A stretch of 64,000 bases of DNA from Brevibacterium siliguriense (GCF_900105315.1 NZ_LT629766.1:1364001-1428000), one strand, 5' to 3'; shown: positions 25,845-36,316, numbered from the stretch's first letter. The notes: a model not told the origin generated them from the sequence alone. Numbers and translations: made by a program.

Positions 25845-27045
25845 ATGTGCAATGGCGCTCATGAGACCAGCTTCGAGACAACTTCGACGACGACTCACCC
25901 GGCAACCGTTTCGGAGGTGACGGCTCCGCCCAGACGTTCGGTTCTGCGCTCGACGCTGCTCAGCGGTGCGGCCGTCGCGGGTGCCGGCCTTCTCTCGGCC
26001 TGCGGGTACTCAGGAGCGAACGCCGGGCCGAGCACCGCCTCGGCGAAGGCGAATCCCAGCCAACGGGCCACGAAGTTCGATCTCGTGCTGCTCGGTACGA
26101 AAGCTGGTCCTCCGCCGGCGAAGGACCGAGAGGGGGATCTCTTCTGCGCTGGTCGTCGAGGGCAAGACCTATCTCGTCGACTGTGGGCAGAGCTCAGTCA
26201 GCCAGCACAAACGCTCAGGGTTGAAGTACGGTGACCTGGCGGGGATCTTCCTCACACACCTGCACGCCGACCACCTCGCCGACTACTACAACTACTTCAT
26301 AATGGCCGGTACCACCGGAGAGAAGAACGGGGACGTCACTCCCTCGGGAATTCCCGTCTGGGGTCCCGGTTCGGCGCAGGGACTGCCGACGGCACGTGGC
26401 CGGAAGCTGCCGACGGTCGGAGGAGGCGAACCGACCCCGGGGATCAAAGCGCTCACCGACCATCTGCACCAGGCGTTCGCCTATTCGAGCAACATCTTCA
26501 TCCGCGATGCTGGGTTCCGAGACCCGCGTGACATTCCCGATGTCCACGAGATCGCCTTGCCCAGAGACTCGACCGCGACCTGGGAGAACACGGCCCCGGC
26601 GATGAAGCCGTTCACTGTGATGGAAGACGACCGCGTCAAGGTCTCCGCCACCCTCGTACCGCATGGGCCGGTGTTCCCCTCATTCGCTTTCCGATTCGAC
26701 ACTGATCACGGTTCGGTGACGTTCTCGGGTGACACACGCAAGAACGACAATCTCATCACGCTGGCCAAGGGCTCAGACATCCTCGTCCACGAAGCCTTGC
26801 GCATCCCGCCGGATGCCGGTCTCACGGACGACATCATCGACCACCACGGGAAGTCCCACGTCTTCGTCGACGAGGTAGGACCCATCGCGCAAGCCGCCGA
26901 TGTCCCCTCGCTTGTGCTCTCCCACATCGAGGAGACCGGCGGCGGTGTCATCGACCCAGCAGTGTGGACGAAAGAGGCCGCGCACGGCTATGACGGCAAG
27001 GTCACCGTCGGCGAGGACCTCATGCGCATCGCGGTCGGCAGATAG
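25845..27045 (+). pseudogene. Tat-type lipoprotein metallo-beta-lactamase-fold hydrolase, broken by a one-base insertion
   Basis: The first part (25845 to about 26130) encodes a Tat-like signal (PPRRSVLRS, then a hydrophobic stretch ending in lipobox LLSAC) and the start of a hydrolase. The rest is read one frame over and contains SSALVVEGKTYLVDCG, the zinc motif THLHADHLADYY and the later metal residues SGDTRKNDN and HEALRI. The two halves join without loss if one G is removed from the GGGGG run at 26132-26136. It is either a sequence error or a recent mutation. If intact it would be an exported, membrane-tethered hydrolase for the aromatic cluster. Confidence 0.85.
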
Positions 27046-27078
27046 CGCTTCAGGTCGTCCGACGCCAGACCGAGGCGC

Positions 27079-27420
27079 GTGACACCAGAATTCCCAGCAT
27101 CACCCCTCAGATTCAGCAGAACCGAAGAGGCCGGCAGAGGTATCGGGGTGGTGCGGGACGGCCGCAAGGCCTCCACGCTCGGTCTCGTTGGGGAAGGCAG
27201 ATTCGCCTTGCTCTCAGGAGTCGGAAGTGAGGACTGGGAGCAAGCCGCTCGTCAGCTCGGTGTTGAACTGGGGATCGACATTCGCTCGCGCATGATCGGG
27301 CGCGGCGAGGCGATCGATGACTCGTACGGCGCATGGGCTCGAACTCGGGAGGTCGATGACAGCGGAGCAGTGCTCGTCCGTTCCGATGGATGCGTCGCTT
27401 GGAGAACCTCCACGAATTCA
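27079..27420 (+). pseudogene. Remnant of a flavin hydroxylase C-terminal domain
   Basis: The predicted peptide aligns by eye with the C-terminal thioredoxin-like domain of the two hydroxylases in this window: GLVGEGRFALLSGVGSEDW, then DDSGAVLVRSDGCVAWR, corresponding to LVGDGEWTLLTGHDDAGW and DTADSGALLVRPDRVIVW. No N-terminal FAD domain precedes it. The open frame continues to 27624 without similarity. Most likely a leftover of a decayed hydroxylase gene. Confidence 0.5.
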
Positions 27421-27920
27421 GGACGGCTCCTTCGGTGCGGAGCCATTGGCGGACTCGTGCTCGACCATGGTTCGCAGAAGGCCCTCGAAGGTCTCAGGAG
27501 ATTGGGGCTTGGACGGGCACTGCTCCGGCATTCGAGAAATGGGGCCTTGGGCCCGGTGGGAAGATGGTCAACCTTGCTGGCGGATTCGAATCTGCTGGGT
27601 CGGGCATGCTTCTGCTCGGTCTGAGTACACTACTGGGTGCCTCGATGGTGACGGGCGCACTCGGAATGGCCGCCTCTGTGAACTCGAAGAACGGTCTTTG
27701 GGTGGCGAGGGGAGGCCGCGAGCTGCCGCTCGTCTACGCCGCCGCAGCCGAAGCCGAACTGGTCGACGGCGCATAGTGCGAGCCTGCGCGGCCACGTGCG
27801 CCCGGTGCGCCGCGCGCCCGTCTCCGCGGACGACCAGAGAAGTGCCACAGGTCGGTGAACTCATCGCTCGACTCCTCTGGCGGGCACAGTTTGGCCCAGG
27901 CGAAGAATTCAGCCGCAGGC
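27421..27920. other. Stretch without a confident gene
   Basis: Between the hydroxylase remnant and the DoxX gene. One open frame (27390-27776, plus strand) contains a possible hydrophobic segment (MLLLGLSTLLGASMVTGALGM) but no family match that I recognise and no convincing ribosome binding site. I do not call it. Confidence 0.4.
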
Positions 27921-28400
27921 TCAGGCGTCCGCGGCTGCAGCGCGGGATGCGCTCGAGTGCTTTCCTCCCTTGCCTGCTTTGCCGGCGAAGAGGAGACGGT
28001 CGACGCTCAGGTGGCCAGGACCTGTGCCGGCAATCAGCAGAGCGCCTGCGGCGAGGGCCGCGACGAGCTCCCAGCCTCCCTGGTCGACGAAAGGGGTCGG
28101 GGTGAGGTGGACAATGATCAGTGCGCCGATGACATTGGCCGCCAGCAGGAGCCCGACCATGGGAGTGAGCGCGCCGATGATGAGCAGTGCTCCGCCGATG
28201 AGTTCAATGAAGGTTGCGACCGGGGCAGCGATATCGGCCATCGGCACGCCCATCTGCGCAAACGAATCGCTGGTTCCGGCGATGGTCCAGTCATTGAACT
28301 TCTGCCACCCGTGGGCGATGAAGATCGCACCGAGGCCGATCCGGGCGATGAGGGTGATGATGTCGCGGGCGAAGGTCGGCAGTCCAGTCGTTGCGTACAC
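27921..28400 (-). CDS. DoxX-family membrane protein
   Basis: About 159 residues with four transmembrane helices. IARIGLGAIFIAHGWQKFND and FIELIGGALLIIGALTPMVGLLLAANVIGAL are the conserved DoxX helices. The start is taken as GTG at 28400, with GGAG six bases upstream. DoxX proteins are associated with redox stress and thiol or quinone chemistry, though the exact role is unknown. A basic Gly/Lys C-terminal tail follows the last helix. It is divergent from the MoaB-like gene. Confidence 0.82.
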   Translation of the reverse strand: MYATTGLPTFARDIITLIARIGLGAIFIAHGWQKFNDWTIAGTSDSFAQMGVPMADIAAPVATFIELIGGALLIIGALTPMVGLLLAANVIGALIIVHLTPTPFVDQGGWELVAALAAGALLIAGTGPGHLSVDRLLFAGKAGKGGKHSSASRAAAADA

Positions 28401-28699
28401 TGTGATCTCCAAGATTGGTTGAAATTGCAATCACATCGTATGTGTTGAAGGTGACAAGACGCTGACAACAACCGCCAACGCGGCACAGCAGCGAGAGCAG
28501 CCCTCGACGAATCGTCCGTTGAATTGCCTTCTCTTCCCGCGGCCCGGTGTCGTGCCGTCTCTGGTCATCCCCGACCGGAGTGGGACAATGGTGGCCAAGA
28601 CCGTGCCGCGTGGGTGAGTGCAGGGCGCGCGAGCAGGCGCACGTACCAGATGTGCTGCTTACGGGTGCGATTGAAACCAAATGGGAAGAGGGCATATAG

Positions 28700-29233
28700 G
28701 TGAGCGAAGAGAACAACGGACTCCTCGGAGCGGGACGCAGAGCGGCCGTCATCATCGCCTCCACCTCGGCGGCCAGAGGAGAGGCTGCGGACACGACGGG
28801 TCCGATCCTCATCGATTGGCTGCGCGGCCGCGGCTATGAGACTCCCGAGGCTATCGTCGTCCGCGACGGCGAACCCGTTGGCCGGGCCCTGCGCGAACTC
28901 CTTGTCGACACTCGGGAAGCAGATCGCCCACGCATCATCGTCACCAGTGGCGGCACCGGCCTCGCCCCTGATGATCGCACCCCGGAGTTCACTGCCGACC
29001 TCTTAGAGCGCCAATCCCCAGGCCTCATCTATGCGATGTGGCGCAAAGGTCTCGAGACAACATCCTCGGCGGTGATGAGCCGCGGAGTCGCGGGAGTGCG
29101 CGGACGCAGCTTCGTCATCAACTTCCCCGGTTCGAAGGGTGGGGTCAAGGACGGGATCACCGTCATCGATGACCTCCTCGAGCACATTCAGACCTCTGTC
29201 GAGGACAGCACCGACCACGGACCTCGGGTCTGA
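28700..29233 (+). CDS. MoaB/MogA-type molybdenum cofactor protein
   Basis: 177 residues of the MoCF-binding family. TSGGTGLAPDDRTPE is the signature loop that binds molybdopterin, followed by PGSKGGVKDGI. Proteins of this group adenylylate molybdopterin or bind it. GTG at 28700 follows a weak GAGG. It lies 14 bases before FdhD, and both genes serve maturation of molybdenum enzymes; the target formate dehydrogenase is not in this window. Confidence 0.87.
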   Translation: MSEENNGLLGAGRRAAVIIASTSAARGEAADTTGPILIDWLRGRGYETPEAIVVRDGEPVGRALRELLVDTREADRPRIIVTSGGTGLAPDDRTPEFTADLLERQSPGLIYAMWRKGLETTSSAVMSRGVAGVRGRSFVINFPGSKGGVKDGITVIDDLLEHIQTSVEDSTDHGPRV

Positions 29234-29247
29234 GATAGGAGCGGAAG

Positions 29248-30129
29248 ATGCAGATGCGCAAGGCGGTGCGGGCCCGGGTCTATAAGTTCGACGCCACCGG
29301 TGAGGTCTCGGCGGGCCCGGATTCCCTGGCAGGGGAGGAGCCGCTGGAGATCCAACTCAACGGTGAGCAGTACACCGTGACCATGCGCACCGCCGGACAC
29401 GACGTCGAACTCATCGCCGGATATCTGCTCTCCGAGGCGGTCGTGACCTCGATGGACGATATCGAAGAGGTCAACTTCTCCGCCGGACTCGCCCCCGACG
29501 GCAGCCGGAACTACAACGTCGCCCAAGTGCGTCTGGCTCCGGGGGTCTGGAATCCAGAGACGGCGCCGGCCCGCAACGTCTACACCTCGTCATCGTGCGG
29601 GATCTGCGGAACCGCGGCTGCCGATGCGGTGACGAAAACCTCGGCGTTTCCGCTCATCCCTGCTGCCTTCCAGGTCGAGGACCAGGAGGAGTACGAGTTT
29701 CCACAGCTGCTGTCCGCAGCTCGGATCGGTGAGTTGCCCGACCGTCTGCGGGAAACCCAGGAGATCTTCGACAAGACCGGGGGAGTTCATGCCGCCGCAC
29801 TCTTCGCCGTCGGTGACGATCCGAACGCTGAGCCTGAACTGCTCGTCGGTCGCGAGGACGTCGGCCGGCACAATGCTGTCGACAAAGTCATCGGCTGGGC
29901 CATGGCCAACCGGGGCCTGCCACTGCGGTCGACCGTACTGCAAGTGTCCGCGCGGGCATCGTTCGAGCTCGTCCAGAAGTGCGCGATGGCAGGCATCCCG
30001 ATGATGTCCGCGGTCAGCGCCCCCTCCGCGATGGCTGTCGAATACGGCAAAGACGTAGGCGTGAGCGTCATCGGTTTCAACCGCAAGGGCAGGTTCAATG
30101 CATACTCATACCCCGAGCGCGTGGCCTGA
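29248..30129 (+). CDS. fdhD: FdhD sulfur carrier for formate dehydrogenase
   Basis: 293 residues. The active-site motif SSCGICG (residues about 112-118) and the downstream sequences TGGVHAAALF and GREDVGRHNAVDKVIGWA are highly characteristic of FdhD. The family transfers sulfur from a cysteine desulfurase to the Mo-bis-PGD cofactor of formate dehydrogenase. The start ATG follows GATAGGAGCGGAAG. It is co-directional and almost contiguous with the MoaB-like gene. Confidence 0.93.
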   Translation: MQMRKAVRARVYKFDATGEVSAGPDSLAGEEPLEIQLNGEQYTVTMRTAGHDVELIAGYLLSEAVVTSMDDIEEVNFSAGLAPDGSRNYNVAQVRLAPGVWNPETAPARNVYTSSSCGICGTAAADAVTKTSAFPLIPAAFQVEDQEEYEFPQLLSAARIGELPDRLRETQEIFDKTGGVHAAALFAVGDDPNAEPELLVGREDVGRHNAVDKVIGWAMANRGLPLRSTVLQVSARASFELVQKCAMAGIPMMSAVSAPSAMAVEYGKDVGVSVIGFNRKGRFNAYSYPERVA

Positions 30130-30154
30130 ATTCGTCGGTCACTGAGCGCGAAAG

Positions 30155-31156
30155 CTAACTCGACGAGACGAGCAACTGTTTTCGATGACGAAGCGGAGTG
30201 ACGCCGAAACGAGCATGGTAACTCCGTGAGAACTGAGCTTGCGAGCGAAACCCGCTGTGTGCGGCGATTTCTGCCATGCTCACCTTGGATGATGAAGCGT
30301 CAGTGAGTTTCTTGTGCGCTGTATCAAGCCGTGCTGCGAGGACTGCGCGCGGAACGCTCAATCCGACTTCGGCAAAGAGCCGAGAGAGCTGACGTTCGGA
30401 GATGCCAATTCGGCGAGCTAGCGCGGATCCGTTGAACTCCGGGTCCTGGTGGTACTCAGCGATGGTCGACAGAGCATCCTCAACCGGTGTTCGTTCGATA
30501 GCTGAGCGGGCGAACAGTGTGCCAAGCAGTTCGAGCAGTCTGGTTTCAAGGCGCTCGCCGCGCCATAGCCCTCTGAGCAGTGCACCATCGGCCAGCTTTG
30601 CAAGTTCTCGATTCGCAGTATGCAGTGTCAGATCATGCTGAAGGTTGATCAGTGTGGGCCTCCCCACCGAACTCGACCCTGTCATTTCTCGCAGAACCGT
30701 TCTCGGCACATGGAGAACAAGCTCATTGACTCCTTCTGACAGATCTCGGGCGAACTCAGCGTCGCCGTCACAGATCAGTACTCTGCCGGGACCGACAACG
30801 AACCGTCCCGCGCGGTGGTTGAACGCATTTGCGCCCTCAAGTGGAATATAGGCGATGGCGCCTGTGACTGGATGCGCGGCTATGTCTGCAGCCTGCCGGC
30901 GCACCGTGTGCGGACTTCCGACAACCTTCGCAATTCGCAACCGCGGCAGACGCAATGTTGCCGCCTCTGCTCTGAGATCGGCAGCTGGACTCAGGCCAGT
31001 CCGCAGACCGACGAGCGACTCAGCATGATGGGCCTCCCACTCGGCGACGCGACGAGCCGGCGGCACAGATTCAGTCGAGAACCAGGTCTGTACCGGTCCC
31101 GAAAGTTGTCTGAGGCAGATCTCCGACTGCTCACGCACGTCGTTGACGGTGGACAT
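30155..31156 (-). CDS. AraC-family transcriptional regulator (AraC-binding-like N-terminal domain)
   Basis: About 333 residues. The C-terminal AraC/XylS double HTH spans about 230-325, with the first helix-turn-helix in GSALARRIGISERQLSRLFAEVGLS and the second around MAEIAAHSGFRSQAQFSRSYHARFGVTP. The N-terminal ~170 residues resemble the AraC_binding_2 domain (PLEGANAFNHRAGRFVVGPGRVLICDGD). ATG at 31156 or 31165 may be the start. It is divergent from the hydroxyquinol pathway genes and is the natural activator of them. Confidence 0.85.
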   Translation of the reverse strand: MSTVNDVREQSEICLRQLSGPVQTWFSTESVPPARRVAEWEAHHAESLVGLRTGLSPAADLRAEAATLRLPRLRIAKVVGSPHTVRRQAADIAAHPVTGAIAYIPLEGANAFNHRAGRFVVGPGRVLICDGDAEFARDLSEGVNELVLHVPRTVLREMTGSSSVGRPTLINLQHDLTLHTANRELAKLADGALLRGLWRGERLETRLLELLGTLFARSAIERTPVEDALSTIAEYHQDPEFNGSALARRIGISERQLSRLFAEVGLSVPRAVLAARLDTAHKKLTDASSSKVSMAEIAAHSGFRSQAQFSRSYHARFGVTPLRHRKQLLVSSS

Positions 31157-31311
31157 GGCCACCATCGTAGCCCTATTCCGGGCGGCGGAGTTCGAGTTGT
31201 CATTTTTGTTGATTTCCGCCGCATTTCTTCTATGCAGGTGATCGGACTCACTCAATCTGCCACGATTTCAACTATTGCACGACTGACTGCACAAGGCGAG
31301 GAGGCCTCATT

Positions 31312-33159
31312 ATGGTCATATTCAACGACGGAGTTGCGGAGACTCAGACCCCAAAAGACAAGGTAGTTGAGACTGACGTTCTCATTGTCGGATCGGGGCC
31401 GGCCGGTGCCTCTGCGGCTCTGTTCCTTTCCACTCTCGGTGTCGACAACATCATGATCACCAAATATCGGTGGACAGCGAATACGCCGAGAGCTCACATT
31501 ACCAACCAGCGGACAATGGAAATCTTCCGAGACGTCGGCATCGAAGAGGAAGTGCTTGCGGAAGCGACCCCGCACGAAATGATTGGGGACACCGTATTCT
31601 GCACTTCGATCGCCGGTGACGAGATCGGGAGGATCCTCACCTGGGGCAATCATCCGGCCCGACACGCGGACTATCGCCTGGCATCTCCGTCGCTCAATTG
31701 CGATATCCCACAGACATATCTCGAACCAATTCTCGTCAAGAATGCGACAAATCGCGGAACACAGACCCAGTTCTCTACGGAGTACCTCTCGCACACCCAG
31801 GATGAGTCCGGCGTCGATGTCAGAGTGCTCAACCGATTGACCGGTCACGAGTACACGATCCGCGCGAAGTATCTCATCGGAGCTGACGGGGCTCGTTCGA
31901 AGGTCGCTGCAGACATAGACCTTCCTCTCGAAGGTCAAATGGATATCGCAGGATCGATGAACATCACGTTCAAAGCCGACATGACGAAACTCGTAGGACA
32001 TCGACCTTCAGTCCTGTATTGGGTCGTCCAACCTGGATCGAACATCGGTGGAATCGGAGCTGGACTCGTCCGCATGGTCAGGCCCTGGGATGAATGGCTC
32101 ATCGTATGGGGTTTCGATATCAACGAGGGGCCTCCCGAAGTCACGGAGGCGGACGCCCTTCAAATTGTTCGCAATCTCATCGGCGTTCCTGACTTTGCAG
32201 CTGAGATCACCGGAATCTCGTTGTGGGGCAACAACGAGCAATATGCGACAAAGCTGCAAAGTGGTCGTGTCTTCTGTGCCGGTGACGCTGTTCACAAACA
32301 TCCACCGTCGAACGGGCTGGGCTCGAACACTTCGATTCAGGACTCGTACAATCTCGCGTGGAAGCTGGCGGCGGTGTTGAACGGGCACGCCGATGATTCT
32401 CTGCTCGAGACCTATTCAGAAGAACGTGCACCTGTGGCCAAACAGATCGTGACTCGTGCGAACCAGTCCGGCCGCGAATTCGGTGCCCTCTTCGACGCAC
32501 TTGGACTCGAAGAGGGCCAGTCAGCTGAGGAGATGAATGCTGCGATCGCGGCCCGCAAGGACGCTACGCCGGAAGGTGCGGCCATACGTGCGAGGGTCAA
32601 AGAAGCGATGGACCTCAAGAACTATGAGTTCAACGCTCACGGTGTCGAGCTCGGTCAGCGCTACAGCTCAACGTGTGTTGTCTCTGACGGGAATGAACCG
32701 ACACAGAATCCCCGCGATCCGGAACTCTACTATGAAGCCTGTACGGATCCGGGCGTGCGGTTGCCGCATGCCTGGGTCGGCAACTGGCTCGAAAAGTATT
32801 CGACTCATGACCTTGTTCCCTACACGAGATTCACGTTGTTGACAGGGACCACTGGGGTGCAGTGGGAAGACGCGGCACATACAGTTGCAGGACGTCTCGG
32901 AGTCGATGTAGAGCCTGTGGTCATCGGTCCAGACCGTGAAATCACTGATCTGTATTTCGACTGGACCCGCGTAAGAGGGACCGAAGAGGACGGAGCGATC
33001 CTCGTCCGTCCTGATAAACATGTTGCGTGGAGGATCAATACCCTTCCACATGATCCCGTCGAACAGCTCATGGCCGCGCTCACGTCGGTTCTGGGGCTGG
33101 AGCGGAGTGAACTTGTCGCAGGAGAGCGTTCAACACGGAAGACTGGAGTATCCATATGA
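31312..33159 (+). CDS. FAD-dependent aromatic hydroxylase (resorcinol/phenol type)
   Basis: 615 residues of the PheA/TfdB family: GSGPAG at 27-32, the dual motif IGADGARSKVAAD, the ribityl motif FCAGDAVHKHPPSNGLGSNTSIQDSYNLAWKL, and a C-terminal thioredoxin-like domain. Being first in an operon with maleylacetate reductase and a hydroxyquinol-type dioxygenase, it probably hydroxylates resorcinol or a related phenol to hydroxyquinol, which is inference. ATG at 31312 has GAGGAGGCC upstream. Its stop overlaps the next start in ATGA. Confidence 0.9.
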   Translation: MVIFNDGVAETQTPKDKVVETDVLIVGSGPAGASAALFLSTLGVDNIMITKYRWTANTPRAHITNQRTMEIFRDVGIEEEVLAEATPHEMIGDTVFCTSIAGDEIGRILTWGNHPARHADYRLASPSLNCDIPQTYLEPILVKNATNRGTQTQFSTEYLSHTQDESGVDVRVLNRLTGHEYTIRAKYLIGADGARSKVAADIDLPLEGQMDIAGSMNITFKADMTKLVGHRPSVLYWVVQPGSNIGGIGAGLVRMVRPWDEWLIVWGFDINEGPPEVTEADALQIVRNLIGVPDFAAEITGISLWGNNEQYATKLQSGRVFCAGDAVHKHPPSNGLGSNTSIQDSYNLAWKLAAVLNGHADDSLLETYSEERAPVAKQIVTRANQSGREFGALFDALGLEEGQSAEEMNAAIAARKDATPEGAAIRARVKEAMDLKNYEFNAHGVELGQRYSSTCVVSDGNEPTQNPRDPELYYEACTDPGVRLPHAWVGNWLEKYSTHDLVPYTRFTLLTGTTGVQWEDAAHTVAGRLGVDVEPVVIGPDREITDLYFDWTRVRGTEEDGAILVRPDKHVAWRINTLPHDPVEQLMAALTSVLGLERSELVAGERSTRKTGVSI

Positions 33160-34225
33160 CACTCGATTTCACACATAGAACTCTTGGCCAAACAGTCATC
33201 TTTGCTCCTGGCCGTGCGGCTGGCGCTGTCGCCGCGGAGGTCGAGAGGCTCGGAGCGAGTGCCGTCATGGTTATCGTCTCCGGGTCTGCAGAAGACAAGG
33301 TTCGTGACTTTGAATCGCACTTTCCGGTCGCACTTTGGCACCGAGAAGTTGTCATGCACGTCCCATCCGATGTCGCCGAACGAGCCATTGCCACAGCACG
33401 TGAGATCGACGCCGACCTTGTCGTCAGCGTCGGGGGAGGATCGGCGACGGGCCTGGCGAAAGTCATAGCTTTGGAGAACCGTATCCCGATTGTGGCGGTG
33501 CCGACGACCTTCTCTGGGTCCGAGGCGACGAACGTATGGGGCAGAACCGAAAACGCTCGCAAACGCACGGGAGTCGACGACGCGGTTCTGCCGACGTCAG
33601 TTGTCTATGACGCTGAGCTTGTCCTGGATCTCCCTGCCGACCTCGGAGTGGCCTCCGGTCTGAATGCGCTCGCCCATTGTATTGATTCGATGTGGGCCCC
33701 GAATACGGATCCGATCAATCAGGCGATGGCGCTCGAGGGAATCCGTACATTGAATCGTGGCCTGCCCGCCTTGCGAGAGGATTCCGACGACCTGGGTGGC
33801 TTGGAACTGACGCTGTTCGGCGCCTACTTGGCTGCCGTCGCGTTCGCCTCGGCCGGTTCGGGCATTCATCACAAAATCGCGCATGTGCTCGGGGGACCTT
33901 CAACCTGCCACACGCTCAGACCCATGCAACGATCTTGCCCTACGTGCTTGCCTTCAACGCCGGATCGGCGCCGGAAGCAGAGAAACGCATGGCCGAAGCG
34001 TTCGAAGCCGACAGCGCGCTCGCTGGTCTGCAGCGATTGCGCGCTGCCACGGTCGCTCCGCAGTCACTGTCAACCCTCGGATTCAGCGAGAACGACATCC
34101 CCCAGGCAGTCGAACTCTCATTGAGTGCGATTCCGAAAAACAACCCCCTGACTCCCACCGAAGACAACCTCACCATGTTGCTGCGTGCTGCCCTCGAGGG
34201 TCTCGATCCGATGGAGATGAGCTGA
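33156..34225 (+). pseudogene. Maleylacetate reductase, broken by a one-base deletion
   Basis: An iron-containing alcohol dehydrogenase-fold enzyme of the maleylacetate reductase type. The N-terminal part ends with SGIHHKIAHVLGG (metal histidines). After a run of five G at 33892-33896 the sequence continues one frame over as TFNLPHAQTHATILPYVLAFN to the stop at 34225. One extra G in the run restores a continuous reading frame that matches the family through the junction. It would convert maleylacetate to 3-oxoadipate. The start overlaps the hydroxylase stop in ATGA. Probably a sequence error or recent mutation, given an intact pathway around it. Confidence 0.88.
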
Positions 34226-34276
34226 CATCCCGCACGCTGCCCCAAGTTCGGGGACGATAAGGAAGGAACGAAAACC

Positions 34277-35188
34277 GTGAGCGAAACTACAGGTAAGACT
34301 ACGAAGACCAGTACCCCCAGCCCATCAGAAGTGGAAGAGGCCCTCGTGCGAAAGGTCATCGCCTCTTTCGACGGCTGTACCGACGAACGGCTCAAGGAGC
34401 TGCTGACATCCTTGGTCAAGCACCTTCACGATTTCATCACCGATGTTCGTCTGACCGAAACCGAGTGGAACTCCGCGATCGAGTTTCTGACCCAGGTGGG
34501 TCACATCACCGACGACCGAAGACAAGAATTCATTCTTCTCTCTGACGTCCTCGGTGCCTCGATGCAGACCATCAATGTCAGTAACCTCCCCTATAAGGAC
34601 GCGACCGAAGCCACCGTGTTCGGTCCGTTCTTCGTCGATGATGCACCCCTGATCGACAATGGGGGAGACATTGCCGGCGGTGGTATCGGTCAGCCCTGCT
34701 GGGTCGAAGGAGTCGTCCGTGACACTGAAGGCAATCCGATTCCTGGCGCCCGCCTCGAAGTGTGGGAAGCCGATGAGGATGGTCTCTATGACGTCCAACA
34801 TGATGACGGTCGGGTTTACGGTCGAGCGCATCTGTTCGCCGACGAAGCCGGGGCGTTCAGATTCTGGGGGCTCACCCCGACTCCTTACCCGATTCCCGAT
34901 GATGGTCCTGTCGGTAATATGCTGGCGGCGACCGGGCGATCGCCGATGCGGGCAAGTCATCTGCACTTCATGGTCACCGCGCCGAACAAACGTACTCTCG
35001 TCACTCACATCTTCGTCGAAGGCGATGAGCTGCTGACATCCGACTCGGTGTTCGGCGTCAAGGATTCGCTGATCAAGAAGTTCGAACAGCAGCCTGCGGG
35101 AACTCCGACTCCCGACGGTCGCGACTTGGGCGGTGAAGCCTGGTCGCGTACTCGGTTCGATATCGTCCTCGCGCCGGAAGGCGTATAA
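34277..35188 (+). CDS. Intradiol dioxygenase, hydroxyquinol 1,2-dioxygenase type
   Basis: 303 residues. The N-terminal helical cap of catechol dioxygenases is followed by the beta-sandwich iron domain: [23 protein letters not shown] with the first tyrosine ligand region, a [10 protein letters not shown] turn, and [20 protein letters not shown] with the iron histidines. The sequence context with maleylacetate reductase identifies the hydroxyquinol branch: hydroxyquinol to maleylacetate to 3-oxoadipate. The start is GTG at 34277, with GGAAGGAACG upstream. It closes the operon begun at 31312; a 9-base-arm hairpin follows. Confidence 0.9.
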   Translation: MSETTGKTTKTSTPSPSEVEEALVRKVIASFDGCTDERLKELLTSLVKHLHDFITDVRLTETEWNSAIEFLTQVGHITDDRRQEFILLSDVLGASMQTINVSNLPYKDATEATVFGPFFVDDAPLIDNGGDIAGGGIGQPCWVEGVVRDTEGNPIPGARLEVWEADEDGLYDVQHDDGRVYGRAHLFADEAGAFRFWGLTPTPYPIPDDGPVGNMLAATGRSPMRASHLHFMVTAPNKRTLVTHIFVEGDELLTSDSVFGVKDSLIKKFEQQPAGTPTPDGRDLGGEAWSRTRFDIVLAPEGV

Positions 35189-35209
35189 GTCGGTCCGAGG
35201 AGAACCGGT

Positions 35210-35255
35210 CATAGGGTCTTGTCCTGCTGGTGTGTGTGCTGTGCGGGACCCTATG
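35210..35255. terminator. Hairpin after the hydroxyquinol dioxygenase gene
   Basis: CATAGGGTC (35210-35218) pairs perfectly with GACCCTATG (35247-35255) around a 28-base loop, 22 bases past the stop codon. Likely operon terminator; no T run. Confidence 0.55.
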
Positions 35256-35458
35256 ATGGCCGCCGGCTCAGTGGCAACGGATTCCTATGCCGAAAGACCA
35301 CAACAAAATAGGGTTCGTGGATCTGCGGACATCGTCCTTCTGCTCCTGTTGCCAGGGGCGACGCGTCCTTCTTCGGAACACGCGGAACAGTGCGCATCGG
35401 TCGTTCCGATGGGCTCATCGATCTCCGGACAGAGTACGGCGGCTGATCGAGCCGATGG

Positions 35459-35926
35459 GACGCGGTCGACGAGTCCACGACGCTCGTGTCCTTCTCCGCC
35501 GCACAGTCGGCCACCGGGGAAGTCGCCGATATCCCGGCGATCACCCGCCGTGCGCGGGAGGTCGGAGCACTCACCGTCCTCGATGGCACGCAGGCGGTCG
35601 GATGGCTGCCGCTCAACGCCGCCGAGGTCGACTTCCTCGCCGTTGCCGCCTACAAATGGCTGTGCGCCCCACGCGGGACGGCGTTCCTCACTATGCCGTG
35701 GCAGTTGGCAGCCTCAGCAGACAATGACCGTCCGGACCGCGCCTCGTTCTTCGACCGGCTCAAGCCTCTGGCGGCGGGCTGGTTCGCAGCCGGGGGAGCG
35801 GCCAGTTACGGAATGCCGATGCGCTTGGCCGAGGGTGCACGCGCCTTCGACATCTCACCGGCTTGGAATTCGTGGGTCGGTACGGCTCCGGCGCTCAACG
35901 CAGTGACGGACACCGTGACTTCCTGA
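35459..35926 (+). pseudogene. Fragment of a class V (cysteine-desulfurase-like) aminotransferase
   Basis: The frame from about 35459 to 35926 encodes the middle of a PLP fold-type I enzyme. SFSAAQSATGEVADIPAITR, LTVLDGTQAVGWLPL and the Schiff-base lysine in DFLAVAAYKWLCAPRG are clear. The N-terminal ~150 residues and the C-terminal third of the family are missing, and upstream sequence does not continue the fold in any frame. A decayed gene; original function unknown. Confidence 0.75.
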
Positions 35927-36316
35927 CAGGAGCTGTTAGCTGCCCCTGGCTGCTGGTCGCTCTGCGGGTCGCCTCGGCGGCGTGATCGAGGATCCCCGCA
36001 ATGGCCTCCGAGGTCGCATCATCGAGCCCGACCTGTCTCGGCGCTGAGCCCCGAGGAAGTCGGTAACACAGCCATAACGATCGACCGGTCGTTTGCCGAC
36101 GGCGAACAGTCGTCCAGCCCAGCCGGTCGCGGTAATACCGCTTTTATGAAAATACTGAAACATTCAACAATTTCTTCATGTGGCCTACCAAGCCCGAACT
36201 CGCAGGTTAACCTTGCTGTCGGTGCCTGTCCGGTGCGGCTGGAATGGGCGCGACTGATAGACCCTGCGCATTCCGACCGCAGCTTGCGGCGATACCGACG
36301 ACGAGATGGAGTGACG
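35927..36316. other. Stretch without a confident gene
   Basis: About 390 bases between the aminotransferase fragment and the small membrane protein. It includes an AT-richer patch near 36125-36180. One minus-strand frame (about 35940-36130) has no recognisable family. No repeat or RNA structure was evident by eye. Confidence 0.4.
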
